From the NCBI RefSeq assembly GCF_008831285.2, contig NC_045149.1, positions 19,111,035 through 19,175,034 of the forward strand: a stretch of 64,000 nucleotides of DNA. Reading direction: 5' to 3'. Positions 1 through 12,049 of the stretch are shown piece after piece (position 1 is the first letter of the stretch; each line of letters begins with the position of its first letter). Source of the stretch: Nymphaea colorata (lineage: Eukaryota > Streptophyta > Magnoliopsida > Nymphaeales > Nymphaeaceae). Below the pieces are notes generated by a model. The model had not been told where the DNA came from. It ran no database searches and was given only the letters and a program-made list of their open reading frames with translations. The position numbers were made by a program, and so were the translations under genes.

Positions 1-607
1 TAAATAGCGCTGTGAAACTGAATTAAAAGACAATCAATAAGTTAAAAAGTATTATAAGATTGGAAAGAAGTTAATCTACCACACCATTTAAAAGCACTAT
101 GAAATTGGAAAGCTCAATCAAAATGGACACAATGTCGTGGTTATGTGTACCTATTGTAGGATAATTACTAAATATTTGTCAAATTAGTTATTTATTAAAG
201 TAATAACCCGTAGTTTCAAAAGCAACAACTTTGATGATGGAAACATTAAAAAAGAATGGTAAAGGCTGGCATTGATACATGAGTGTATTTTAAAGTAAGA
301 TTTGTGTATTAATAGTATTAGATTAGAAGCATATAGTGAGATCGATGGACTTTCAGATTGGATCCAAGAACAATCAGATTTTCATTATTTACTGATGCAA
401 ATTATTATTGGTAAGCCATATTTATCTTCTAGTGCCTTGAAGTTATTATAGAATAATTTTAGGAGAATCCCAGTCAAGCATCATGGTGACTGCGGCATGG
501 GCATTTATGAGATAATTCAGTGTAGAGTTTTGAAAATCATTCAAAAATTAATACTTCGGGATCAATCAGTCTTTGATTAGAAATTTTTTTTCTATGAAAT
601 GTTGCAG
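1..607 (+). other. Intronic sequence of PEX12, no exon recognised
   Basis: AT-rich sequence ending in the acceptor GTTGCAG at 601-607 just before the first visible PEX12 exon. No reading frame here matches the part of PEX12 that should precede TIQKIVLSS, so the upstream exons probably lie before the window. Confidence 0.5.
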
Positions 608-2035
608 ACTATCCAGAAAATAGTGCTTTCCTCTGTATATGCTGCCCTGGATTACGCTCAGACTGGACTAATAGCCTCTGTGTTCTTTTTCAAAGTGAGT
701 GCATTTTGATCGTTTTAAAATTAATGCAATGGTTGGCAACTTGCACACACACAATACATGTACAGATTCTATTGGTAAACAAATGGCTGGACTAAGTTCA
801 TTTGCATAAAATGCAAAGTGATTACCCACTAGGTAGTGGATTCCCAGCTTCTGTCTCTTGCATGCGGATGTTTTTCATGCTATCATGCATGTGCTATCTA
901 TGGATTCTTCTGTGTGCCTTACTGAATTTTTAATTTCTTTATTACTTACTGGTTGCAAGCTATTATCTGTTTACCAGCAAATTGTCCACTTCATCATGGA
1001 AGATTTGTTGAGTTCCCTTTGATGCTTTCCTCGTTTAAGTATTGTCTTTTGTACAATTTTTGGTTAGATTCTCCTTGTCTGCTTCATTTTTTCTCCTTCT
1101 TTTCTAAATGTTCTTTATGTTTGTGTGCATGCATGCGTTTGCTGAAGTTCTTAGTAGAGCGATTTTAAGTTCAGGCTAGTGTTGGGCCTTTGATTCACAT
1201 ATTAAATTTTACAGATGATGGAATGGTGGTACCAGTCTGCTGAAGAGAGAATGTCTGCTCCAACTGTGTATCCTCCTCCGCCACCACCACCACCACCAAA
1301 GGTGAGTCTTTTTCCATGTGAGAATATGTAAAGCGACTGGCACAGAACTGCTGTTTGATTCCTACCATCTTTTTGCTTAATCACACATTGCATGAACAAG
1401 TTGTATAGTTGTTGTTTATTTGTCAGTCTGGTTCTTTTTGCAGCTTAGAACCTCTCGTTCTGATTTTTACATGGGTTTTTGGCGAGAAGGCCTTTTGGAA
1501 TTATCTGGATGGGACCCATGGTTTTTCCTTAGGTTCTAGTGAATCACGCAACTATATATAACTTTGTAACTGCTTGCAGGTTGCCGAAGGAGGGATTTCC
1601 TTGCCACCAGATAGGTCTCTGTGTCCTTTGTGCACACAGAAGCGCGCAAATCCATCTGTAGTTTCAGTCTCAGGGTTTGTCTTCTGCTATGCATGCATAT
1701 TTAAGTACGTTTCCCAGGTGAGTGATTCATTTCGTTTTACATCAAAAGCAATTTATTGAATTAGGTTGTCGCCATGAGTTTAATGAATTTTTTTTATTTG
1801 CACAGTTGCTAATCAATGTAAAAAATTGGAAGACCATTGGTGAATAAAGTTATAAACTAACATTAACCTGATTGAAGTTTTTACAATAGCCAAATTTAAT
1901 TTGAGATGCATTTACTACTGTCGTTTAATGTCCATTTAACCCTTTGCTTTATTTCATCTGCAGTATAAGCGATGTCCCATTACGTTGATGCCCGTGAATA
2001 TTGATCAGATAAGGAGGCTCTTTCATGACGCCTAG
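608..2035 (+). CDS. PEX12: PEX12, peroxisome biogenesis RING-type peroxin (3' part; 5' exons outside window)
   Basis: Four coding exons are visible: 608-694, 1215-1301, 1580-1717 and 1964-2035, each a whole number of codons with GT/AG borders, ending at TAG 2033-2035. They give the last 127 residues. PEX12 is a peroxisomal membrane protein that works with PEX2 and PEX10 as the ubiquitin ligase needed to recycle the PEX5 import receptor. The sequence shows the membrane-proximal motif LDYAQTGLIASVFFFK, then MMEWWYQSAEERMSAPTVYP, a proline run, and the C-terminal zinc-binding domain with CPLC and CYAC pairs followed by YKRCPIT and the terminal motif DQIRRLFHDA. Only two CxxC pairs are evident, as usual for PEX12, whose RING binds one zinc. 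No earlier exon was recognised in bases 1-607. The gene converges on PGR5. Confidence 0.93.
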
Positions 2036-3110
2036 AAATTGTGTAGATGGTACGAGTCGAAGCAGAGCATGCTGATCCTAGGGCAGGTTCCTTTGTGGGC
2101 CTCCCAAACACTCATTTAGCTATATTCATTAGCACGTGCCAATGAAATTCTTCCAATATTTCCTTATTTTATACCGGGGAAATGTGATGTGATATATTGG
2201 TTTCAAATTTTGTTCCCCGACTTAACAAAAAGCATGAGTTTAACATGCACTGAAAGTAAGCAACTCGTGGCCTTTATGTGTGTGTGTGTGTGTGTAACAC
2301 AGCTAAGGGGCTGACCGGATTTTGGTTTTACCTGATCTTCTGTTGCCAATGGGCTTGAGCTGGCTGGAGAATGTTGGTGACGAGTTGGCCTAGGGGACAT
2401 TTAGAGGCTTCTAGTAGGAAAATGCACAAGGCATCAACTATCCCTTTTGTTAAGGATAATTGAAGACGTTCTTTTTGGAGGACTATCGAATATGGCCGTC
2501 TTTTAGGTTACAGCCTTATTCAGCGCTATCTGGTTCCTCTACTTTTATCTGTGACGTTGCAGTGGATGAGATTCAGGAACGCAGGTACTACGGGAAATGG
2601 AGAAAGCAATGTAGGGACTGTTGAGCTAAACTCCACTTGACTATCACAGAAGATGCTTTTCTTAAAATAGTGATTCTAAAATTGTACAGAGGTCACCAAT
2701 TGGAGCTGTGAAGGGTACGTCAAACTGATGTTGAAGTTTGTTGCTTTTTCATACTTTCCATATCTCTATAATCAAAACGTTGTGTGTTGTATATTTGACG
2801 CTGTACCCTCTTATGCGGAGCCGTGAATGACAATCTGCTTTCTCACTCTTAAGATGGATACGAGTTACATTGCAGGAGGTTTCTATGGTACGACCATCGG
2901 GAACTGTTTACAAAACATGAGATATTCTGTGCGTTGAAATCAAGCTTAGCCGATATCTTACTTAGCTGTTACCTTGGTGACGCCCTGTAGAAGATGTCTT
3001 GCAAAATTTTAGTTGGAACAAGTGTCTCATTAGGAAAGATGACCAGTTATTTGCATCTCGTACACTATAAGCACCATTAAACTACATAAGAAAAGCTGTA
3101 ACTGCTCATG
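2036..3110. other. Intergenic gap between the convergent PEX12 and PGR5 3' ends
   Basis: This should contain both 3' UTRs. A (TG)n microsatellite lies at 2277-2295. No further coding sequence was found on either strand. Confidence 0.6.
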
Positions 3111-4974
3111 TCAGGCCAGCATTCCAAGTCTCTCTCCGTTCTTCTTTGCCAACTGAATCAAGCCTTGCCTCTGTTTGCTGTCCGCACCGATTGATTTACA
3201 GAACTCAGTAATAATCTAGGAGGACCAACAGCATCACGCGTTAAATGATCATGTAAGATACAGATGAGCATTTTAATCTATTACAGATTGCGGGGAGTTA
3301 TATTTTAAAGCGATGGATGTATTGTTGGTTTTCATGATCAGACCATTCAAGTGGACCTCGATTTCCTTTACGTACGGGCCTAAACACAAAGTGATGACAT
3401 TGAACTCGATTTCCTTTACGTACAGGCCTAAACACAACGTGATAACATTGAACTCGGTATGAGCTACCATTCTTTAATGTACAAAGAGTGGTTGGTACCA
3501 AGGTAGTTTAATAAGGCCAGTAACAAGCAAGTTAGTTCAGTCATTAGACTAAACTGGGCCCATCAAACTCTTCCAGGATATATGAAAAACTGATCGGTCT
3601 AAGGGCCTTCCGGATATATAGCCTTTATATTTTTCTGGCAGATCGCTTACCAAGTATTGGGGAGGAAGCAAGCAAATTTGTATTTGAATCGGTCTGAGTG
3701 GGATGATTCTCTTTCATTCCCAGGTCTGGTCCATGGTACATCAGTTAGAATTACATTGTTTAAACTTTTGTAAAAGTAGATGGTGTTATGCAGCCACAAA
3801 ATGCATATTTCTTATTATATCTAGCAGTAATAATCTAACGAGTGTCTGTATTCATCTTTAAATAGTTTCTCAGTTTTTGTATTTCTAAGCAGACAGGTCC
3901 TTTTGAATCTTTAATTAAAAAATTTCGGTTCAGATATCAGATATCGCAAAAAAGAAAAAATTGTCATTAGCTTCTCTCTATGATACGAGACAAATGCTTT
4001 GGCATCATATGATGTTAGACCGAGTTCAAAATATCCAGTTGAAAATGAAAAAAATTCCCTGAACTAGGTTGAATCCTACCAAATGAAATATGATAAGAAA
4101 GATAAAGTGTGCCATTTCTTTTTCTCTTGAACAAGGTTAAAGGAAACCCATACAGAACCTCTTGGGGTTCTTCGGATGTTCTTCCTTCAGCCCAGGTGAT
4201 TCACCAGAGCTTGGGCATGGAGTGACGCTCATAGAACTTGAAGCATCGCCTGCCCACATGATAGCCAAGGCCCATTCTCTTATGCCCAACACCTTCGGGT
4301 CTAATCATGTACAATTTAGACAAGTAAGAAATCAACATTTCCAGGCATAATTCATTGAGTAAACAATCAATCTGTGTAAGCTAAAATCAATTTGAATCGA
4401 AGCACGCTTTGTGGATCAACAGGTTTCAATTGTTTTACTGCATCTATGATTGTTCAACAACTATTCTTTATTCTTTTTGAATTGGTCGACTGTATATTTC
4501 GTTTTAGTCTGTAACCCTTTCGGCTTATTCGAAAATCTTTTTATTGTTTTCATTTTTCGATGCTTTTCCAAAATCCAATTTTTTTTTGGTTTCATGGATT
4601 CAATGGTGGTTGCTTCGCAAAGAAGAGGACGGTCAGTGGAGTGAATCATTATGGCGGGAGAGAGAGAGAGAGAGAGAGAGTATGAGAGTATGATATGAAC
4701 TATGAAGTACCCGAGAGTGCAGGGCAATTGCTTTTCCCCTGAGTTGGTTGAAATGCTTCTTGCCGATGATGTTTCTCGTCAGCACCACCAGCGGCGCGAA
4801 CACGCCCTTCCCTTCGTTCCCATTCTTCATGACAGGGGTGCATCGGCCGGGCCTGGTTTGCCGCACCGACGCCGGCGGTACCAACCTTGCCAACTTGCTG
4901 CATTCCTCCCCCGCTATTGACGAACCCCAGCTTCCACGCAAAGACGAAGTCAGGCTCATGGAAGACGCTGCCAT
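3111..4974 (-). CDS. PGR5: PGR5, proton gradient regulation 5 (thylakoid cyclic electron flow)
   Basis: Two exons on the minus strand: 4974-4711 (88 codons) and 3215-3111 (34 codons plus TGA at 3113-3111), making 122 residues; Arabidopsis PGR5 has 133. The intron (4710-3216) has GT/AG ends and falls between codons. PGR5 is a small stromal and thylakoid-associated protein needed, with PGRL1, for antimycin A-sensitive cyclic electron flow around photosystem I and for photoprotection under changing light. Exon 1 carries a Ser/Arg-rich plastid transit region (GSWGSSIAGEE) and the conserved core MKNGNEGKGVFAPLVVLTRN, then FNQLRGKAIALHS. Exon 2 carries ITEFCKSIGAD, KQRQGLI and LAKKNGERLGMLA. The short second exon lies 1.5 kb from the first and is easily missed. 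A good TATA box sits 40 bp upstream of the ATG. Confidence 0.95.
3357..3452. repeat. 48-bp tandem duplication in the PGR5 intron
   Basis: Two adjacent 48-bp copies, 3357-3404 and 3405-3452, differ at only a few bases and are followed by a 4-base start of a third (CTCG). The core contains ATTTCCTTTACGTAC and CCTAAACACAA. They lie about 140 bp from the 3' splice site of the PGR5 intron. Minus-strand reading frames through them look repetitive but are intronic. Confidence 0.9.
4144..4350 (-). other. Unclassified ORF-like segment inside the PGR5 intron
   Basis: The minus strand holds a 40-codon frame containing RPEGVGHKRMGLGYHVGRRC and ending PKLW then a stop. The plus strand is open as well. 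Base composition is less AT-rich than the rest of the intron. No family is recognised and there is no sign that it joins the PGR5 frame. It could be a transposon relic or an untranslated alternative exon. Confidence 0.25.
4657..4681. repeat. (GA)n microsatellite near the PGR5 5' splice site
   Basis: About 25 bases of GA, read as CT on the PGR5 strand, starting about 30 bases into the intron. Confidence 0.9.
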
Positions 4975-5013
4975 CTTTCTTCCTCTACAATGCTTGAAGG
5001 AGAGGACCTTCAG

Positions 5014-5022
5014 CTTTTATAA
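5014..5022 (-). promoter_or_regulatory. TATA box of PGR5
   Basis: The minus strand reads CTTATAAAAGC about 40 bases upstream of the PGR5 ATG, which implies a very short 5' UTR. The consensus match is good and the position is right, but the transcription start was not observed. Confidence 0.6.
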
Positions 5023-5924
5023 GGTCTGACCTTCGCCTGGTTCGGTGGGCTGCTGGCCGGCTTTTAGTGGGAGCAAGTTCGGTCACAGGAAGCAAGCAAG
5101 GAAGGCCACAGAAGTAGTGGGCTGCAGAGGGGGATCTAAGTAAGCGATGACGTGGGCAGAGCGAGATTGGTAGCCATGGCGTCTGGGACTAGTCGTCTTC
5201 GCTATATTTGGCCCCGCACCTTCTGCAACCACAGAGAATCTGAGAGCCACGTTCGTAACTATGAGACCCCACCGAATTCATGACTTTCTGGACTCTTTCA
5301 TGGGAAGTTCATGAAGGCTCTCGAGGATGGTAAAGTTGCAGAAAAATTGCGGTTACCTTGTTCACATTTTCTTCTCCGTGTAATATTGAGTAAGATTTCG
5401 GCCGTAATAACATGAACTGACTAAAATTTAAGCCAATAAAAAAGCGTGTACAACTTCATTATCGCAGGTCGAGCCAAAGCCAAGGAGACCTTGTTCGAGT
5501 TCGATTATTTGGAATGAAGACCCTTAATTGAATGCATCGTTAATGAACAGAAACGAGTTTAAAATTTAGGAGTCAAAAAAGCAGAGAGTGATCTCTTCTG
5601 CAGTGCTTCACAAGAGCCCGATTAGCGCATTTGAACAAGACGAGCTCATTTTCAAAAGGAAGATTTGCTTTTTAACTTATTTTTATAAAACTTAATTACC
5701 ATAACATCGACAGGTGTAGCACATGTACATTATTAATGTATTGCAGAAAGTATACAGAATGCAAGAAAATAAATGTGGCCGTAATGCAAGTCTATTTTTC
5801 CTCCAAGGGCCGATATGTAACCATAACATGTGCCATTTACTCATTTAAATAGGTCATCTCGCACTCTCATCATTAAAAAATATACAATTGATAAATTAAG
5901 GAAATGTAAACGCGTACAAAGGTC

Positions 5925-5957
5925 AGAGAGAGAGAGAGACAGAGAGAGAGAGAGACA
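5925..5957. repeat. Interrupted (GA)n microsatellite
   Basis: GA repeat broken by single C bases, 200 bp downstream of the INT2 stop codon and possibly within its 3' UTR. Confidence 0.85.
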
Positions 5958-6159
5958 GTAAGTTTGACTAATAATCGAAACGTAACTGTCCAACAACAGA
6001 GAAAATCATGTAAAGAAAAAAAATGCCGCCTTCGCGGCAGGCCGGCAGCTTCTTTATCAGCCACCAGCGATTTTCTCAAGTTCTCCAGCCCAAAAGAACT
6101 TTAGCAAACTTGAGAACCTTCAAGAAAGTTGTGAGACCGAAGCCTCTACGCTTTGCTAT

Positions 6160-9100
6160 TCACTTGGGCAGGACGATGTCATCTTCCCTGTTCCAACGTC
6201 CCACTCTTCCGTGCTCTAACATCTTCTCCACCTCTTCAAATGGTAGCCCTTTGGTTTCAGGAACAAACAGGGAGATGAAGCCGAGAGAAATGAACGCAAA
6301 AACACCGAACAGTAGAAAGGTATACGCAGACCCAAGCGCTTCTGTTAGTGACAGGAAGGTCTGTGAAACAATGAGGTTGGAGATCCAGTTGGCAGTAGCA
6401 GCAATCCCTCCACAGACTCCCCTGTACCTCAATGGGTAGATCTCTGAGTTGATGATCCAGGGGATAGTGCCCATGCCCGGCGCATAGAAGATGATGTAGA
6501 GGCCAAGGCAAGTCAAGGCAAACCATCCGAAGCTGCTGGGGCATCCCCTTGTGTACCACTGCCGATGTTCTACGTTGCATGCGTTCTTTGCTCCATCATT
6601 TACTATTAAGCAGGCACCAGGGTTAAGCTGCACCAAGATCCGAAGCTGGAGTTAGCACAGTGAGAATTTAGTCTCGAATAGAACTTGACTTTGTCCAAGA
6701 GGTATGCTCAGTCTAGTTTCAGGTTGCACATCCTACAGAATCTGAATCTGTTTGGTTATTTTTGGCTATTATAACCATGCCTTTGTCCTGAATTCAGACT
6801 TGGTACCATATTTTTACAACTGAACTGTAATCTGTAGTTAGACGGAAAAAGCATTTAAACGTCAATTTCAGTGGAGCTGGGTTGGGATCAGGTTTCAAAG
6901 ACCATTGCAAGTGCTAGAAGAAGCAAAAAAACAAGCACCAATTTGAAGACAACCAAGGGCTACGTAACAAGACAAACTTGAGGAAATGAATGTGAGGAGA
7001 CTGTCATGGTGGTTCAAAAAGTGTACTGCGATAAAAACCTGACGTGTTGTATGGAAAGAAAATACAGTAAACAAAAAATAGAGCATATTTCTTCATGCTT
7101 TGAATTGAAAGAGTTTTTAATTTCTAAATCAACAACTAACCTTATTTGAACTGTCAGCACAAAACCCGCAGTCAGCTGAAGCCTTCAAACAGGAAATGCA
7201 GTTCCATTTTGCTGCAGGCATTGCTTTGTAGTTGGGACATGTAAAGTTTCCAAAGTGAGCAGTCTGTGAGACTCCAATGGCTGGTGAATGTGTTGAACTT
7301 TCATGGAAAATAATGGTTAGGGATATTAGAGTTAATATCATGCCCACTAAACTTATGATCATAAGCTTTTTCCTCCCAGTTCTATCGACGAAGAACATGC
7401 TAATTATAGTCCCAACGGCATTCAAGCCAGAGGTGATGAGAGAGAGTGCCAAAGCTGTCTTGTTCGAAGCAAACCCAGCCAACTGGACTATGGTTGGGCT
7501 ATAGTACATGACAGAATTAATTCCCACAAATTGCTGAGCCACCTGAACCCCGATTCCAGCTGTTAGACCCCGGCGGACAATTTTTGTTTTCAGGAGTTTA
7601 AAAATACTGATCTTTCCCACAGCACCTTCATCTTCACGTTCGGCTTGAACAGATTTTTGCAGAGCTGCAATCTCATTCTCAGCTTCAGATGGTGGATAAA
7701 TTTTTCTCAAGGTTGAAGCTGCTTCCTCATCTCTGTTCTGTACATGCAGAATTCCACGAAATAAGGGTGAGGGGCTGACTTGGCGAAAGAAATCATATGC
7801 TACAGTTAGATGGAGCTGTTTTAACCTTAATAAACTTTTTGAGGAAGGAAATCTGAACCAACCTTTCTGAAGAGCCACCTTGGGGATTCTGGAAGAGAGA
7901 ACATCAGCACAAACTGCACCAAGGCAGGCAGCCCTGCAACTCCAAGCATCCAACGCCATGTGCCAGGAGCCTAAATGAAGACAAAATCAAATGCTATTGA
8001 CAGACTCCAGCATCTTTCATTTACGGGTGCTCCCACAAACAGATCCACATAAATTTTCTCAAAGGACACAGTAAGATTCACCTTAACAAAGAATTTGACA
8101 AGATGGAAGCAGCTAGTACTCACCCTAGTAAAGGCCAAATTAATGAGATATGACAAAAATTGGCCTCCAGTAATAAGCAAGCCGTTTGTGGCTACCAATG
8201 CACCTCTGACCTTAGCAGGAGAAGCTTCTGATATATATAAAGGTGAAGTCATAGAAGCCATTCCAACTCCCAGACCCACAAAAATCCTTCCAAGAATGAT
8301 CACACCCGGTGACGGGGCAACAGCCATGACGATTGCACCAACAAAGAACAAAACATCAGCAATCATTATTGATTTCTTCCGGCCAATTCGATCATTCATG
8401 TAGCCGCCTAGGGCAGCACCAATTATAGCACCAGCTACAGCCATGCTAACGATGGTTTCCTGCAAAATAGTATCAAAATTTATTCCACTTCAGCCAGATT
8501 TCAAACGGATCATACCGGAGCTCACTTAGGGAAAGCTGATCTGCTCATTGCTTATAGCAGTTCTAAATTGTTTGGATCGAGCTACTCTTAGTTTCACACT
8601 TCACAAAGTGCTGATCCTTAATGCTCAGTAATGTTAGAAAGAGTTTTACCTGTAGAACAGTATGACGGTCCACAGATCGGAAATCATCTCGAATATACAA
8701 AAGAGCACCAGAGATCACACCTGCCAATGTAAGCACAATCCGAGAATTGGATCACAAAATCTACAAACTACAACATGCTGACATAAAAACAAGTTACCCT
8801 CCTGCTATGCTGCCGATACTAAAAACCAAGGTGTACGACGGTTGAGGAATTTACACCAAAATGTCGTATGTGAAAACTGACGGTCAAGAGATTGGAAGAG
8901 CTTGACATTTTTTACACACCTACGTCTAGAGCTTTATCCACCATGAGAATGTAACATGAAGGCTGAGTCAATCGGTCATGGATAGAGATCTTAAATCTTT
9001 GGTTTCTCTTAATGTATGACAAATTGTGCCTCAATTAAGCAAGGTGGAATTTATCCTATTGCTTGTGTCTGTCATCAAGTGAAAAAGAACCAAGCTCACG

Positions 9101-9448
9101 AACTAAGGTATTTCTTCAGGTAAAAACATTAGAATGAAGACGATGGCCACATTCTCCACGACTCATTTTCTGAACATTTAGGCACATACTCCGGCCCCAC
9201 AGAGAGACAGGCAGTAAGCAGCAAACTGGCAACATTTCACTGATTACCCAGAACAAGAGAAAAAGATAGACTTAGTCACTGGCACCAATTTCATTCAATC
9301 CAAAATAATCTCTACCTGTGTCATAGCCGAAGAGGAGGCCTCCAAGCCCGGCAGAAAAAGCAAGCCTGAGAACATACGGGTTCTTCAGCATCAAAGTTGA
9401 GTATTCATTGAACTCGGTTTTACTTGGTTTGTGAACTGGACCCTCCAT
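6160..9448 (-). CDS. INT2: Inositol transporter, INT2-type H+/myo-inositol symporter (MFS)
   Basis: Six minus-strand exons: 9448-9316, 8720-8650, 8459-8124, 7970-7863, 7737-7141 and 6627-6160 (stop at 6162-6160). They total 1713 nt, or 570 residues; Arabidopsis INT2 and INT4 have about 580. All borders are GT/AG and in phase. Sugar-porter hallmarks are [29 protein letters not shown] in the first cytosolic loop, [24 protein letters not shown] and [12 protein letters not shown]. The extended cysteine-rich loop before the last membrane segments ([14 protein letters not shown], then RQWYTRGCP) is the PSI-like insertion of the plasma-membrane INT2/3/4 group. [20 protein letters not shown] resembles INT2 most closely. 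The predicted role is proton-coupled uptake of inositols at the plasma membrane; the substrate range is inferred from the family. Confidence 0.93.
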
Positions 9449-10375
9449 CTTTCCCTATATTGTTGCCAAACTCCTTGGCGCCTGATTCTCTCTTTGTGTG
9501 ACTCTAGTTGTTACAACAAAGAAATTCTTTCAGACTATATGTATGTAGAAAACTTGTGTCCCTCGTCCTGCCTTACCAGAAACGAACCAATGCTTCACCT
9601 ATCGATCAAATGTCAAGAGAAAATCATGTTGGTCATGGTTTCATTTATCTGACAAATCAAACCCAGAGAAAGTTACAGCAACAAAATGTAAAAAGTTAAT
9701 GCGAGCAGGAACGTAAGGATTTTCATGACGCAGCGAGATAAAACAAATAGTAATTCAGCAACAAGAAAAGGAGAGGGTGGCACCATTATTTCTGAATGGC
9801 AATAACCGTTGCTATAAGCTCCAATATGAGGAGCTATGAATTGTTGATAAAGACTATAGCCCAAAATTAAAACCCCCAACAAAGAGAAAGTCCAGAACGA
9901 GGAGCACGCATTAACAAAACAATGGGAAAGGAAGAGTTCTCGATACAACAAATAAGTCTGCAGTTACCCTTTGCTGTAACACCTTGAAATCTCTAGCGGC
10001 AACAGATCAACAAGAACACAAAATAACTTTTATTAGTTTTCACAGAACAACCGAATAACCAATTACACTTCCATATGAATTCGAAAATCTATGGAACCGC
10101 AAGTCGTGACTCATGCCTACGTAAAAAATAGTACCCGCACTACAAGGAACGGAGAAAAGGAAAAAGAGACGAGTTTCAAGACCGCGTGACATGTGAAGAA
10201 TGATAACTTCATCCAAAAATCACAACAAAGAACATTAAAAGCCGACGTTCTCGATCATGTGAAAAGTACACCCAAAAGTAGAAACGACGCCAATATGAAA
10301 GAAAATAAAATGGACACCCCATGATGCAAAACAGAATAGAAGAAAGGGAAAAAAGCAGAGAGCACCACACAACTT

Positions 10376-10378
10376 ACC
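10376..10378 (-). promoter_or_regulatory. Probable 5' splice site of an INT2 5'-UTR intron
   Basis: The minus strand reads GTGAG|GTAAGTTG here, a near-perfect plant donor. It lies about 55-60 bases downstream of the likely transcription start set by the TATA box at 10463-10471. It implies a non-coding first exon and a leader intron ending between about 9.95 and 9.45 kb. The acceptor was not fixed. Confidence 0.45.
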
Positions 10379-10462
10379 TCACTCTGCTTCTCCAACCCAG
10401 CCACCTCCACTTTTCTCCGTTCTGCACTCTCGACACGCGCTCAAAAAATCGGAGCAGTCTCC

Positions 10463-10471
10463 TTTATAAAG
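10463..10471 (-). promoter_or_regulatory. Candidate TATA box of INT2
   Basis: CTTTATAAAG is palindromic, so strand is ambiguous, but no plus-strand gene follows while INT2 lies downstream on the minus strand. Together with the donor at 10378 it fits a promoter about 1 kb upstream of the INT2 ATG. Confidence 0.4.
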
Positions 10472-12049
10472 AAGGGGATGAAAATGAATTCAATGCGTGC
10501 ATATCTATCCCACAGAGAGGAGGCTACCCAAATTAAGGATGTGAAAGCTGGTACATTCCTTTTTGGAAAAGGCCTATCGCTTGCACTTGCCAGCGTCTCT
10601 CGTCCATAAAACACGAAACAATCGGTTAGTATTTGGATCAACACTCCTAAATTATTGGCGATCGTCTTCTACCCCCACCCAGCTAAAGCTGATCCATAAT
10701 CATGGAAAAGAACAGGTTAGTTCTCTGATTCTATGCCGGCGGCTAAACCGGATAAAAAGTTTCATACTTCTGAAACGTGTCACTCAACAGTCAAGTCACA
10801 AGCTTTTAGGTGAAGCTTGACCCTCCCAATTTCTTTTCTTGTCCCAAACGTAAGATCAGAAAATGAATCCGATTGGCCGGGTTATCAATCAGCTATGAAA
10901 AGGTGAAAAGTATTACCATATTTATATTTTTTCAAAAATAGATAGATGCTCTAAAGAAAATGATTAAATAATAAGAAATAACCACCGGATGGCACACCCA
11001 TGTTGACCAATATTGCACTGGTTTCATTTTAATATGCCTACAAAAAATAATAGTTTCGAATATTTTTACATTGAAAATAAAGGAAAAGTAAAAAAAAAAA
11101 AAAAAACTTTTGATATTTAACTTTATGCATTGCAGCCTACTAGAATCCAAAAGGCGCCAATTATGCACCGACCTCAATAACAGTGCCAGAAGCGTTTTGT
11201 CTATGTATATAGTTTCAAAGAACTTTTCAACAATTTATATACATTAATAATTAGATTCCGTCAAATTTAGTAGAGAAGTATTGGTACATCCAAGACCACA
11301 TAAGTCAAACACAAAGAGGTGACAGGATCATTAAGATCAGTTTGCAAACTGAATTGGCAGATTCCATGGATCGGCCAAAAAACCGTGAGTGATGGAACTT
11401 AATTAGCGTCCGGAGCTGATTGGAACTTCCAAGCCAATTTTGCTTCGGTCTGCACTGAATGCAGACAAAATGACAGACGAAGTAAGATTCGAGATAAAAT
11501 TGTCCTCATCTAAAGTTTTCCCGTGTGCGGGAAACGACTCGTGAGACAATTATACCTTCCCTTCCTCTCAAAATTACAATTACAGTTACATCTTCAATTC
11601 GAGTTTGCAGTTCAAAAGAGTAGCAGATCCAATCCAAACATGGCAGCGATCACCTGGATTCGAAACCCATATCATAAGTTAACGCTGTGTTTGTAGGTGG
11701 ACAATATGATACTTGATAGGAAACAATACTTGATAAGAAGTGGATAAGCTTTAAATAGATAAGTCCAATATCTCCCCGGATTTACAGGAGAGAAATGAGA
11801 TTCTTTAGCAAAAAAAATATTTTGGCATCTAACTGTGCAAGCTGTTGTGGATCAGATCATTTCAACAAGGTCTGGGTGCGTGGTCCGATCGCATCCAGGG
11901 TTCAAGGTAGTTCTACATCTGCCCGGATGAGAGAACAGATCCAACCCAAACGATACATGGTCTCCGTAAATAGATTCAGTTCTATTATGTTTTCTCTAAT
12001 ACATCCTGTTTCACCTCAAGTCAAAGGTTTAGGTTCGGACCCACTGTCC

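Larger units (their letters stand above)
4975..6159. other. Intergenic: PGR5 promoter side and INT2 3' side
   Basis: Holds the PGR5 TATA box, moderately GC-rich sequence to about 5.3 kb, then AT-rich DNA and a (GA)n tract at 5925-5957. No coding sequence was recognised. The last part should include the INT2 3' UTR. Confidence 0.5.
9449..12049. other. INT2 leader/promoter region and intergenic DNA
   Basis: 9449-10376 is probably the INT2 leader intron and 10378-10435 its non-coding first exon. Beyond 10.5 kb is AT-rich intergenic DNA. No protein-coding gene was recognised; the short open frames lack family features. Confidence 0.4.

Noticed and set aside
3273-3501. Small minus-strand frames with duplicated FNVITLCLG peptide
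   Set aside because: They lie in the PGR5 intron and arise from the 48-bp DNA duplication.
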